Below are positions 43,866-51,914 of a DNA stretch of 64,000 nucleotides, piece by piece. How positions within the stretch are numbered: the first letter of the stretch is position 1; every line of letters starts with the position of its first letter. The stretch is from Christensenella massiliensis (GTDB taxonomy: Bacteria > Bacillota > Clostridia > Christensenellales > Christensenellaceae): positions 372,001 through 436,000 of the forward strand of contig LT700187.1 of assembly GCA_900155415.1 (NCBI GenBank). The letters run 5' to 3'. The notes below the pieces were generated by a model, which searched no databases, was not told the origin of the DNA, and saw only the letters and a program-made list of their open reading frames with translations. The translations under genes and the position numbers were made by a program.

Positions 43866-45251
43866 TTAAATATGGATGGCTTCTCCGTTCGCAATATGCG
43901 CCGCTTCCATAATGGCCTCGCTGACCGTTGGATGCGGATGGACGACCTCCGCCATCTCTTCGACCGTCATTTCCATTCCAAGATAGCCAACGGCACCCCA
44001 AATCATTTCCGTGACATGAATGCCCGTCATGTGCATACCAAGAAGCTGACCGTATTTTTTGTCATAGACCAGTTTAACAAAGCCCGTATCATCCCCGTAG
44101 GAAATCGCTTTTCCATTTGCAGACAAAGGAAATACGGCCGTTCCGACATCATAGCCTTCCTCCCGCGCCTTTGCTTCCGTAAGCCCTGCGCTTGCCACCT
44201 CGGGCACGGCATAGGTGCATTTCGGAATATTATGATAGTTGATGGGTTCACCCGCTTTTCCGCAAATATGGTTCACCGCACGCATTCCCTGCGCGCTTGC
44301 CGTATGTGCGAGCGCCAGCTTGCCCGTTACGTCGCCTATTGCATAAATCCCGGGAACGCTTGTGCACATGTTCCCGTCGACCTCGATATAACCCCTGCGG
44401 TCCATTTTGATCCCGTAAAGTTTGAGGTTCAAGCCCTCCGTATTCGGACGGACTCCCGTCGCCGCAAGGATAGCCCTGCTTTGCAGTTCGAACATCTTTC
44501 CATCTTTTTCAAACTGCGCGCGGACTGTTTTCCCGTCGTTTTTCACTCCGGTCAATTTCGTACCGGTGTGTACATCAAAGCCTTTTTTCCTGAATTCCTT
44601 TTCAACGAGTGCAGAGACCTCCGCGTCTTCATTGGGAAGTACGCGGGGCAGCATTTCTACGATATGCACTTCCGCGCCGTAGGAGCGGAATACCGTCGCA
44701 AATTCCATTCCGATCGCCCCGGCACCTATGATTATAATACTTTCCGGTACCTGCGTCACCTGCAGCGCTTTTTTCGAATCCAGCACATTGGGCATCGAAT
44801 AATCGAGCATCGGAAGCGCAAACGGCTTGCTGCCCGCAGCGATGATGATATTTTCCGCTGTTAGTTTCTCACCGGAGGCGGCAAGGGAAAGCTCTTTTTT
44901 CCCCGAAAAGGATGCGGAATCCCGATATACCGTGATTTTATTTTTCTTCATCAGGTATTCGATCCCCTTGACGAGCCGCGCGCTTACCTCGCGGCTGCGC
45001 TTTTGCGCAGCCGCATAATCTGTCCTCACTTCTCCGACCGAAAATCCGAATTTGTCTCCCTCCGAAAGGTCCCGCACGATCTCTGCGTTCCGCAACAGGG
45101 ATTTTGTTGGGATGCAGCCCCAGTTGAGGCATACGCCGCCCAGATTCTCTTTTTCCACAAGCGCCGTCTTTTTGCCGCTGACCGCCGCTTTGATCGCAGC
45201 CACATAGCCGCCCGGGCCGCCGCCCAGCACGATCACATCATAACTTGCCAT
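43866..45251 (-). CDS. lpdA: Dihydrolipoyl dehydrogenase (E3)
   Basis: A 461-residue FAD/NAD flavoprotein. The FAD motif is VIVLGGGPGGYVAAI, the redox-active disulfide is GGVCLNWGCIPTKSLL (about C43 and C48), the NAD motif is IIIGAGAIGMEFA, and the C-terminal catalytic His-Glu pair lies in HPHPTVSE. It re-oxidises dihydrolipoyl groups on E2, encoded 9 bases upstream. It lacks the extra N-terminal lipoyl domain seen in some acetoin-type E3 proteins. Confidence 0.95.
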   Translation of the reverse strand: MASYDVIVLGGGPGGYVAAIKAAVSGKKTALVEKENLGGVCLNWGCIPTKSLLRNAEIVRDLSEGDKFGFSVGEVRTDYAAAQKRSREVSARLVKGIEYLMKKNKITVYRDSASFSGKKELSLAASGEKLTAENIIIAAGSKPFALPMLDYSMPNVLDSKKALQVTQVPESIIIIGAGAIGMEFATVFRSYGAEVHIVEMLPRVLPNEDAEVSALVEKEFRKKGFDVHTGTKLTGVKNDGKTVRAQFEKDGKMFELQSRAILAATGVRPNTEGLNLKLYGIKMDRRGYIEVDGNMCTSVPGIYAIGDVTGKLALAHTASAQGMRAVNHICGKAGEPINYHNIPKCTYAVPEVASAGLTEAKAREEGYDVGTAVFPLSANGKAISYGDDTGFVKLVYDKKYGQLLGMHMTGIHVTEMIWGAVGYLGMEMTVEEMAEVVHPHPTVSEAIMEAAHIANGEAIHI

Positions 45252-45260
45252 AACAACTCC

Positions 45261-46796
45261 TTATTTCGCCAAAAGCGCCATGAAGTTCTCCAGCGTCCTG
45301 CACAGCTCTTGCGCAAACCGCGACGCCGGCGCGCCGTCCAGCGCCCTGTGGTCGTACGTCAGCGATATCCCCATCGCCTGATACGGCACCGCTTCCCCGT
45401 CCACCATCTTAAGACGCGTCTGGATATTGTTCACTCCCAAGATGCCCGTCTGCGGCGGGTTGATCACCGGTGTGAAGTGCTCTACCCCGAACGTTCCGAG
45501 GTTCGATACCGTGAACGACGCCCCGCTCAAAAGGTCCGGCGAGATCGTCCCCTCCTGTGCCTGCTTCGCAAGCTCCTTTGCCTTGAGCGCGATCTCGTTC
45601 AGCGACAGCTTGTTCGCTCCAAAGATCGTCGGCACCAGCAGCCCTCTCGGCGTATCTACCGCCATACCGAGGTTCACGTCCGTGAAGTATCTCATCTTGT
45701 CTCCGAGAAAATGTGCGTTCAGGTCCTTGTGCTTCGGCAGCACGCGCGATACCGCGTACAGGATGATATCGTTGAACGTGATGTTCGCCAGCCCAAGCTT
45801 TTCCGCGTTCTCTTTCACGAGCTTGCGGTATGCCATGATCTGCGTCGCGTCGAACGAGAACGAGTGCGTCAGCTGCGCCATTTCCGACAGCGACGCGTGC
45901 ATCGATTTCGCGATCACCTTCCGGATATTCGGCATCGGCACATCCTCGTACTCCGCCGCCGGCACTGCCGCCCCCGCTGCGTTCGCTGCCGCTGCGCCAC
46001 CGCTTTCGAGGAAGCGCAGTACATCCTTTTTCACGATCCGTCCGCCCGGTGTTTCCGGGGGGACGAGACGGAAATCGATCCCGTTTTCCTTGGCAATTTT
46101 TTTCGCCAGAGGAGAGATCCTAACGCGCGCTCCTGCCGGCACCACAGCCGGAGCCGCCGATGCGATCGGAGCCGGAGCAGGTGCTGCAGGAGAAGCAGCC
46201 TCCTGCGCTTTCGGCTCTTCCGCTTTTTCAGGAAGGTCTTCTTCCTTATATTCTACGCCCTCGTCTACGAGCACCATAATATCCGAATAGCATTCCACCG
46301 TCTGGCCCTCGTCTGCAAGGAGTTTCGCAACGATCCCGCTTTCCGTCGCATAGATCTCCTGCGTAGACTTATCCGTCTCCGCCTCTATGATCGGATCGCC
46401 CTCGTTCACCTTATCGCCCGGCTTTACGAGCCACTTTGCGATAACGGCTTCCGTCATGTTTACGCCTATTTTAGGGAGCTGCATCCTGCGCACGCCCGCC
46501 TGAGGAGCAGCGGCTTGCTCTTTTTGGGGTTCCGCTGTTTCTTCCTGATATTCCTCACCCTCGTCTACAAGCACCATGATGTCTGAATAGCACTCCACCG
46601 TCTGGCCCTCGTCTGCAAGGAGTTTCGCAACGATCCCGCTTTCCGTCGCATAGATCTCCTGCGTAGACTTATCCGTCTCCGCCTCTATGATCGGATCGCC
46701 CTCGTTTACCTTATCGCCCGGCTTTACAAGCCATTTTGCGATAACGGCCTCCGTCATGTTTACGCCTATTTTAGGCAAAGCCATTTTTCTTGCCAT
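45261..46796 (-). CDS. 2-oxo acid dehydrogenase acyltransferase (E2) with two lipoyl domains
   Basis: A 511-residue protein. Two lipoyl domains (about 6-80 and 105-180) each carry the ETDKSTQ lipoyl-lysine motif and are identical over about 74 residues. A Pro/Ala-rich linker, a peripheral-subunit-binding domain (ISPLAKKIAKENGIDF, about 230-265) and the catalytic domain follow, ending with the active-site TYDHRALDGAPASRFA. It accepts the acyl group from E1 and passes it to CoA. The substrate (pyruvate or acetoin) is not decided by sequence. Confidence 0.92.
   Translation of the reverse strand: MARKMALPKIGVNMTEAVIAKWLVKPGDKVNEGDPIIEAETDKSTQEIYATESGIVAKLLADEGQTVECYSDIMVLVDEGEEYQEETAEPQKEQAAAPQAGVRRMQLPKIGVNMTEAVIAKWLVKPGDKVNEGDPIIEAETDKSTQEIYATESGIVAKLLADEGQTVECYSDIMVLVDEGVEYKEEDLPEKAEEPKAQEAASPAAPAPAPIASAAPAVVPAGARVRISPLAKKIAKENGIDFRLVPPETPGGRIVKKDVLRFLESGGAAAANAAGAAVPAAEYEDVPMPNIRKVIAKSMHASLSEMAQLTHSFSFDATQIMAYRKLVKENAEKLGLANITFNDIILYAVSRVLPKHKDLNAHFLGDKMRYFTDVNLGMAVDTPRGLLVPTIFGANKLSLNEIALKAKELAKQAQEGTISPDLLSGASFTVSNLGTFGVEHFTPVINPPQTGILGVNNIQTRLKMVDGEAVPYQAMGISLTYDHRALDGAPASRFAQELCRTLENFMALLAK
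46259..46481 (-). repeat. Direct repeat copy 1 (second lipoyl domain)
   Basis: This stretch repeats at 46559-46781, exactly 300 bases away. Between the two I count about nine mismatches, all silent, and an identical run of about 113 bases (46294-46406 here). Each copy encodes a lipoyl domain. Confidence 0.9.
46559..46781 (-). repeat. Direct repeat copy 2 (first lipoyl domain)
   Basis: Partner of the repeat at 46259-46481, encoding the N-terminal lipoyl domain with the same amino-acid sequence. The near-identity at silent sites shows a recent duplication or ongoing gene conversion. Confidence 0.9.
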
Positions 46797-46811
46797 AATC
46801 CTACCCTCTGT

Positions 46812-47804
46812 TTATTTGTTGTCGAGAACCTTGTATACTGCATCCTTGATCTTCTGTTCATTCGGGATGCACAGGTCTTCAAGGCCCTTGTTATACGGCA
46901 TCGGAACGTTCAGGGCGCCTACGCGCACCGGCGGCGCATCGAGAAGATCGAAGCCTCTGTCGATAATTTCGGAAACGATGTCTCCCGCCATTCCGCCACG
47001 GAGGTTTGCCTCCTGACACACAACGACGCGGTTCGTTTTGGCGATAGAATTCATGACTGTCTCGTAATCAAGCGGCAGCAGGGAGATGAGGTCAATCACT
47101 TCGCAGGAAATTCCTTCCTTTGCGAGCTCCTCCGCAGCTTTCTTTGCACGGATCGCCATCATGGAATAAGCGACGATCGTAACATCCGTACCCTCGCGGC
47201 GAACAGCCGCTTTTCCAAACGGGACCGTATAGTTCTCCCCCTCTTCGCCGTCCGGAACCTCGCCCTTGAGCTGATAGCTTCTCTTATGCTCGAAGAAGAT
47301 AACCGGGTTGTCGTCGCGGAGCGCCGTTTTCATCATTCCCTTTACGTCATACGGCTCGATCGGCGCGACCACCTTGAAGCCCGGGACATGGTTGAACCAT
47401 GCTTCGAACGACTGGGAATGCTGCGCCGCAATGCCGCCGCCCGCACCAAACGGAGCACGTACTACGAGAGGCATATGAACCTTTCCGCCAAACATATAGC
47501 GCATTTTTGCCGCCATATTGACGAGCTGGTCCATACCAAGCGTGATCCAGTCCGAATACAGGACCTCCGCCACCGGGCGGAGCCCCGTTGCCGCCGCGCC
47601 CACACATGCGCCCACAAATGCGGGCTCGGAAATAGGCGTATCGATCACGCGGTCTTTTCCATACATATTCATCAGGTCGAGCGTGATGCCGAACGGGCCG
47701 CCGCGCACACCGATGTCGCACCCCATCATAATAATCGTAGGGTCTATTTTCATTTCTTCCTTAAAGGCATCGTTTAATGCCTGTCTTACGGTTATGACTG
47801 CCAT
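46812..47804 (-). CDS. 2-oxo acid dehydrogenase E1 component, beta subunit
   Basis: A 330-residue transketolase-like protein with MGCDIGVRGGPFGIT, DTPISEPAFVGACVGAAATGLRPVAE and GIAAQHSQSFEAWF, which are typical of AcoB/PdhB-type E1 beta subunits, plus the C-terminal IDLISLLPLD. With the alpha subunit (upstream, 18-base gap) it forms the thiamine-dependent decarboxylase that acylates E2. Confidence 0.93.
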   Translation of the reverse strand: MAVITVRQALNDAFKEEMKIDPTIIMMGCDIGVRGGPFGITLDLMNMYGKDRVIDTPISEPAFVGACVGAAATGLRPVAEVLYSDWITLGMDQLVNMAAKMRYMFGGKVHMPLVVRAPFGAGGGIAAQHSQSFEAWFNHVPGFKVVAPIEPYDVKGMMKTALRDDNPVIFFEHKRSYQLKGEVPDGEEGENYTVPFGKAAVRREGTDVTIVAYSMMAIRAKKAAEELAKEGISCEVIDLISLLPLDYETVMNSIAKTNRVVVCQEANLRGGMAGDIVSEIIDRGFDLLDAPPVRVGALNVPMPYNKGLEDLCIPNEQKIKDAVYKVLDNK

Positions 47805-47822
47805 GTTTCGTTCCTCCCAACC

Positions 47823-48869
47823 TTAGTAGATGATCTCGCCGTCTGCATAGATATCGTCATAAAGCGTATCTGCCGGCGGTTCCGTACATTCGTTCTGCGC
47901 GTACTGAATGGCGTCTGCGATCTCTGCAATCGCATCCTGCTGGATCGCGTCTACCTCTTCTTCGCTCAGAAGTTTGTTGCTGATGAAATATTCTTTCATG
48001 CGCTTGATCGGCTCGTATTCCCAGAATATCTCGTCTGCTTTCAGGTCTCTGTACCACTGGTCATCTGCTACAAAGTGGCCGAGCAGGCGGATGTAGCGCG
48101 CTTCGATGAGCGTGGGGCCGCCGCCGCTTCTTGCCTTTTCCACCGCCTTTTTCACCGCGTTGTATACGTCGAATACATTGAAGCCGTCGATCTGTACGCC
48201 CTCGATGCCATAGCCGATCGCGCGCTTATAAAGGTCTGTCTCTTTCGCGACCCAGCCGAGCTTGGTCGCAATCGCATACTGGTTGTTTTCGATCAGGAAA
48301 ATCGCCGGCAGGTTCCATGCAGCTGCCATGTTGATGGATTCGTGCCATACGCCCTGATTCGTGCCGCCGTCGCCGTGGAAGCAGATAGTAACACGGTTAT
48401 TTTTCAGTACCTTTGCCGAAATCGCGCTGCCGATCGCAATCGGCATACCGCTTCCTACAATACCCGTTGCGCCCAGCATTCCGATATCGACGTCTGCAAT
48501 GTGCATCGAACCGCCTTTTCCGCGGTTGAGGCCCTCATACTTTCCGTGAAGCTCTGCCATCATCGCACGTACGTCCGCGCCCTTTGCGATGGTGTGGCCG
48601 TGTCCGCGGTGAGTGGAGGTAATGAAGTCATCCTTATTCAGGTTTTCGCATGCGCCTACCGCGATCGCCTCTGCGCCTACATAGGAATGCGCGAGGCCGT
48701 AGATCTCATTTTTCATCCACAAAGTCTTTACCTGAGAGTCGAATTCCCGGATGAGGCACATCTGGCGGTACATCCGCTTCTGTTCGTCAAGCGACATCCC
48801 CTCAGGCGCCTTCAGTTCCTTGAGTGCCGGCAATGTTTGTTTTACATAAGCCTGTGTTTTCTTATCCAT
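47823..48869 (-). CDS. 2-oxo acid dehydrogenase E1 component, alpha subunit
   Basis: A 348-residue protein with the thiamine-diphosphate motif GDGGTNQGVWHESINMAAAWNLPAIFLIENN and the phosphorylation-loop-like HRGHGHTIAKGADVRAMMAEL of the AcoA/PdhA family. It resembles both pyruvate and acetoin enzymes, and the sequence does not separate them. It follows the GarR-like reductase gene by 18 bases in a LacI-controlled operon. Confidence 0.93.
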   Translation of the reverse strand: MDKKTQAYVKQTLPALKELKAPEGMSLDEQKRMYRQMCLIREFDSQVKTLWMKNEIYGLAHSYVGAEAIAVGACENLNKDDFITSTHRGHGHTIAKGADVRAMMAELHGKYEGLNRGKGGSMHIADVDIGMLGATGIVGSGMPIAIGSAISAKVLKNNRVTICFHGDGGTNQGVWHESINMAAAWNLPAIFLIENNQYAIATKLGWVAKETDLYKRAIGYGIEGVQIDGFNVFDVYNAVKKAVEKARSGGGPTLIEARYIRLLGHFVADDQWYRDLKADEIFWEYEPIKRMKEYFISNKLLSEEEVDAIQQDAIAEIADAIQYAQNECTEPPADTLYDDIYADGEIIY

Positions 48870-48887
48870 GATTTTTCCCCTTTTGCT

Positions 48888-49778
48888 TTAATCTCTTCTG
48901 ACTTCCACGCCCGCCAGTTTCTCATAATGACGGATGATCGCGTCGTGATCGTTTTTCTCCATGCCTGCGACCTTCAGCGCCTGCATGATCTCCATTACTT
49001 CCGCCGTCAGCGGTATGGGTGAATTGACTGCGTGCGCGCAGTCGAGCGCATTCTGCAGGTCTTTGATGTGCAGTTCAATGCGGAAGCCCGGATTGAAATT
49101 GCCGCTTAAAACCATCGGCATTTTAGCATCGAGCACCGTAGAGCCTGCAAGGCCGCCGCGAATGGCGTTATACACCTTTTCCGGGTCTACGCCGTTCTTT
49201 GTTGCGAGCACCATCGCCTCGCTCATGGCCGCGATGTTGAGCGCCACGATGATCTGGTTTGCCAGTTTGGTCACGTTTCCGCTCCCGATCCCGCCTACCA
49301 GTACCGCAGACGATCCCATCTTAAGAAGCATTTCCTCTACTTTTTTGAAAGCCGCCTCGTCGCCGCCCACCATGATCGCGAGCGTGCCGTCGATCGCTTT
49401 CGGTTCTCCGCCGGATACCGGAGCGTCGAGGAGCGTTACGCCTTTCTTGCTGCATTCCGCAGCGATCTCCTGCGATGCGATGGGAGAGATGGAGCTCATG
49501 TCCACGACGATCGTTCCCTCTTTCGCATTTTCCAGTACGCCGCCCGCACCGAGAACGACTTCCTTTACATGCGGGGAATTCGGCAGCATCGTCACGATGA
49601 CGTCTGCCGCCTGTGCAACTTCCGCAATGGAAGCCGCCGTCTGCGCGCCCGCTTCTCCGAGCTCTTTCACCGCCGCGTCTACGATATCATAAACGATCAG
49701 ATCATAGCCCGCTTTTACCAAATTCTTCGCCATGGGCTTTCCCATGATTCCAAGACCGATAAACCCTACTTTTGACAT
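48888..49778 (-). CDS. 3-hydroxyisobutyrate/tartronate semialdehyde reductase family protein (GarR-like)
   Basis: A 296-residue beta-hydroxyacid dehydrogenase: FIGLGIMGKPMAKNL (NAD(P) loop), DAPVSGGEPKAIDGTLAIMVGG (substrate region) and GNVTKLANQIIVALNIAAMSEA with the catalytic lysine. It interconverts a 3-hydroxyacid and its semialdehyde; glycerate/tartronate semialdehyde is attractive because a glycerate kinase is encoded at 61391-62527 under the same operator type, but this is inference. It is the second gene of the operon beginning at 50576. Confidence 0.88.
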   Translation of the reverse strand: MSKVGFIGLGIMGKPMAKNLVKAGYDLIVYDIVDAAVKELGEAGAQTAASIAEVAQAADVIVTMLPNSPHVKEVVLGAGGVLENAKEGTIVVDMSSISPIASQEIAAECSKKGVTLLDAPVSGGEPKAIDGTLAIMVGGDEAAFKKVEEMLLKMGSSAVLVGGIGSGNVTKLANQIIVALNIAAMSEAMVLATKNGVDPEKVYNAIRGGLAGSTVLDAKMPMVLSGNFNPGFRIELHIKDLQNALDCAHAVNSPIPLTAEVMEIMQALKVAGMEKNDHDAIIRHYEKLAGVEVRRD

Positions 49779-49811
49779 ATTATTTTCTCCTTTTTCAAAT
49801 GGAATGCTCTT

Positions 49812-50576
49812 TTACTTTTTGACCGGATATTCAAATATTCCGCCCGGATCCAGCACGACCGGCTTCGGCGCTTCGGCGCCGTTCTGGTCCCTCATCAGGT
49901 TGAGGAGACGCTCGAACTCGCGCACGTCGTCGTTGTCCTTATCCGCATAATGGCATGCTATTGCGTAATCAAGATGCAGCCACTGGCAGGCAAGCGCCGC
50001 TTCATACGGCGTCATCTCGCCGGTCAGAAATTCGGGCAGGAAATCGAAGCAGTTTTCGATCGTTACGTTCATCAGGCCGACATGCGGCTTGTGAAGCTCG
50101 CCGATCAGCTTCATGTCGGAGAACAGAGCCGTATCGCTCGCGTTGTATACCCGCGTGCCGTCCGGCAGATAAATGATGAAGCCGAGCGAGAAGCCGTCCA
50201 TCGCCGTGCCGTTGGAAAGTCTTACGGAGGAACGGTGCATGCTTACCACCGGCCTCACCCGGATCCCGCATTCTTCGACCGTCAGCCCCCACACGCTGTT
50301 GGTAATCTGCTCTTTCGGGACGCCCTGATCGATGAGCAGGTTCATCGTCTCCCCGCCGCAGATGATCTTGCTGCCGTCGCGCAGCGCGATCTTCGGCGTA
50401 TCCTTCATGTGGTCGAATGCGCCGTGACTGACCAGTATGAGGTCGATCTTCGGCAAATCATCCGTTTTCAGCGGCGCTTTTGGATTGTCGTCAATATACG
50501 GGTCAATGAGGATCGTGGTTCCGTCGTCCGTCGTGATCAGGAAAGACGCAAATCCTAAAAATTGAAACTTTGCCAT
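49812..50576 (-). CDS. Metallo-beta-lactamase-fold hydrolase (UPF0173-like)
   Basis: A 254-residue MBL-fold protein: LGFASFLITTDDGTTILIDPYIDDNP, LVSHGAFDHMKD, an RPVVSMHRSS region, VYNASDTALFSDM and CHYADKDN. The usual HxHxDH metal motif reads HGAFDH here, so one metal-binding histidine is replaced by Ala; others seem present. The frame continues upstream, but the promoter and operator lie there, and AAGGAGG precedes the ATG at 50576. It heads the GarR/E1/E2/E3 operon, so it may open a lactone or thioester of that pathway; the reaction is unknown. Confidence 0.8.
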   Translation of the reverse strand: MAKFQFLGFASFLITTDDGTTILIDPYIDDNPKAPLKTDDLPKIDLILVSHGAFDHMKDTPKIALRDGSKIICGGETMNLLIDQGVPKEQITNSVWGLTVEECGIRVRPVVSMHRSSVRLSNGTAMDGFSLGFIIYLPDGTRVYNASDTALFSDMKLIGELHKPHVGLMNVTIENCFDFLPEFLTGEMTPYEAALACQWLHLDYAIACHYADKDNDDVREFERLLNLMRDQNGAEAPKPVVLDPGGIFEYPVKK

Positions 50577-50636
50577 ATTTTCCTCCTTCAAGTTTTGTTC
50601 CGAGAGATAACTGTTGTTTGTGCTTTCGAGATTTTT

Positions 50637-50681
50637 GTTTAACGTTAAACTAATTTTAACAAGCGATGTTCTGCTTGTCAA
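50637..50681 (-). promoter_or_regulatory. Promoter and TTTAACGTTAAA operator of the dehydrogenase operon
   Basis: TTGACA (50676-50681) and TAAAAT (50653-50658) are 17 bases apart. The perfect palindrome GTTTAACGTTAAAC (50637-50650) sits at the expected start point. This is the same design as at 40313-40356. Confidence 0.75.
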
Positions 50682-50788
50682 TTCTTTTTTCCAAAATGCC
50701 AAAATAGTAAAATTATATATCAAAAAAGCGAAATTATATCTGTGTTTTTCTCAATCTAAACATGATCTGTATTTTTCTCAAAATAAAA

Positions 50789-50829
50789 ACGGACTGTTTC
50801 CGTCGTTTTCAACCGGTCAGTCCGTTTTT
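50789..50829. terminator. Terminator after the RhaI-like/UROD-like unit
   Basis: ACGGACTG and CAGTCCGT pair around a 21-base middle, with A and T runs on both sides. It separates the unit ending at 50855 from the operon beginning at 50576. Confidence 0.75.
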
Positions 50830-50854
50830 ATAAAGATAATTTATTTTAGTTTAA

Positions 50855-51910
50855 TTATATTTCACCATTGGCAATCTTCTCAAGCGCCTGCGTATCCAGC
50901 GGATAGACGCCGAGCTCGCAGACCTGCTCCAGAAAATATTTATAATTGTCCGGGGCGATGCCTTTATGGATGGAATTGCTGGACGAGATGATATGCCCGC
51001 CGCCTGCCGAAGCATCCAGAATGCAGCGCGCCGTTTCTTTGCGTACGTCTGCAAGTGGTTTTTCCACCAACGTTTTCACGCAGTCGATATTCCCTTTCAG
51101 GGCTATCCTGCCGCCGTACGTTTTTTTCATGTAGGCAATATCCATAGAGCCAAGCGGGTCTATGGGGTCGAGACAATCGATCCCGGAGTCCACAAGCTCG
51201 GGCAATACCGCGCGGAGGTCGCCGTCTGAATGCTTGATGACATACAGCCCCTCTTTCTTCAGATTTTGGACGAGCTGCTTAAAGTGCGGATATACCTGTT
51301 CTACATACATCTCCGGCCGCATCAGAAGTCCCGTATTGTTGGCGATATCGTCTCCTACTACCACGACCTCTATGCCGAGCTCCCGCAGATTATGGCCGAT
51401 GCGCGTGCTGTGTTCCACACACATCTGCATCAGCTGGGCCGCAAGTTCGGGTTGCAGATAGAAAGACATCAGAAAATCTTCAAATCCCATCATGTCGCGC
51501 GGCAGGGAAAAGATGTCTTTTACACGTGCTACCACGCCTATTTCCCCGTCTGCTTCCCGGAGCGCCTGTTTGATCGAATCAAAGCGGTATTCCGCATCCG
51601 GATCCGGCACCTTGAAATTTTTAAAATCGTTCTCGTCTTTGATTGGATAGCCTACGGGCGTGGGATATTCGTCATAGCTGATGCGCGTTACGCCCCATTC
51701 ATCCACAAAGTGCCGGTCATCTATTTTTTCTTTTGTGTAATTCAGCGATACCGCCACCGCGTCCACGCCCATCTTTTTCGCAAAAGCGATCTGATCGCGG
51801 TCCCCGGTGATCGCCTCCGTCACATCGGGGTTCAGCACCCATTCCATGGTGGGTATGCGGTCCGGCTGCTGTCTTTTTAAAGCGGTGAGTATCCTTTCTT
51901 TTCCCGTCAT
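50855..51910 (-). CDS. UROD-like protein (paralog 4)
   Basis: A 351-residue uroporphyrinogen-decarboxylase-family barrel: TGKERILTALKRQQPDRIP opening, DDIANNTGLLMRPEMY, the VIKHSDGDLR motif near residue 240 and IISSSNSIHKGI near 325. In MtaA/MtbA-type methyltransferases these positions hold the zinc ligands HxC and C; here they are HSD and Ser, so zinc-thiolate methyl transfer is doubtful. The ATG at 51910 follows GGGAGG; the longer frame to 51943 overlaps the upstream gene. It is co-transcribed with the RhaI-like gene (4-base gap). Confidence 0.8.
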   Translation of the reverse strand: MTGKERILTALKRQQPDRIPTMEWVLNPDVTEAITGDRDQIAFAKKMGVDAVAVSLNYTKEKIDDRHFVDEWGVTRISYDEYPTPVGYPIKDENDFKNFKVPDPDAEYRFDSIKQALREADGEIGVVARVKDIFSLPRDMMGFEDFLMSFYLQPELAAQLMQMCVEHSTRIGHNLRELGIEVVVVGDDIANNTGLLMRPEMYVEQVYPHFKQLVQNLKKEGLYVIKHSDGDLRAVLPELVDSGIDCLDPIDPLGSMDIAYMKKTYGGRIALKGNIDCVKTLVEKPLADVRKETARCILDASAGGGHIISSSNSIHKGIAPDNYKYFLEQVCELGVYPLDTQALEKIANGEI

Positions 51911-51914
51911 TGAT

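Noticed and set aside
45003-46586. 527-codon plus-strand open frame opposite lpdA and the E2 gene
   Set aside because: Its composition (very rich in Arg and His) is the antisense of the lipoyl and linker coding sequence; E2 and E3 are unmistakable on the other strand.
46259-46781. Two 223-base repeats considered as a repeat array or CRISPR-like structure
   Set aside because: They are coding, in frame, and each encodes a lipoyl domain; there are no short repeats with unique spacers.
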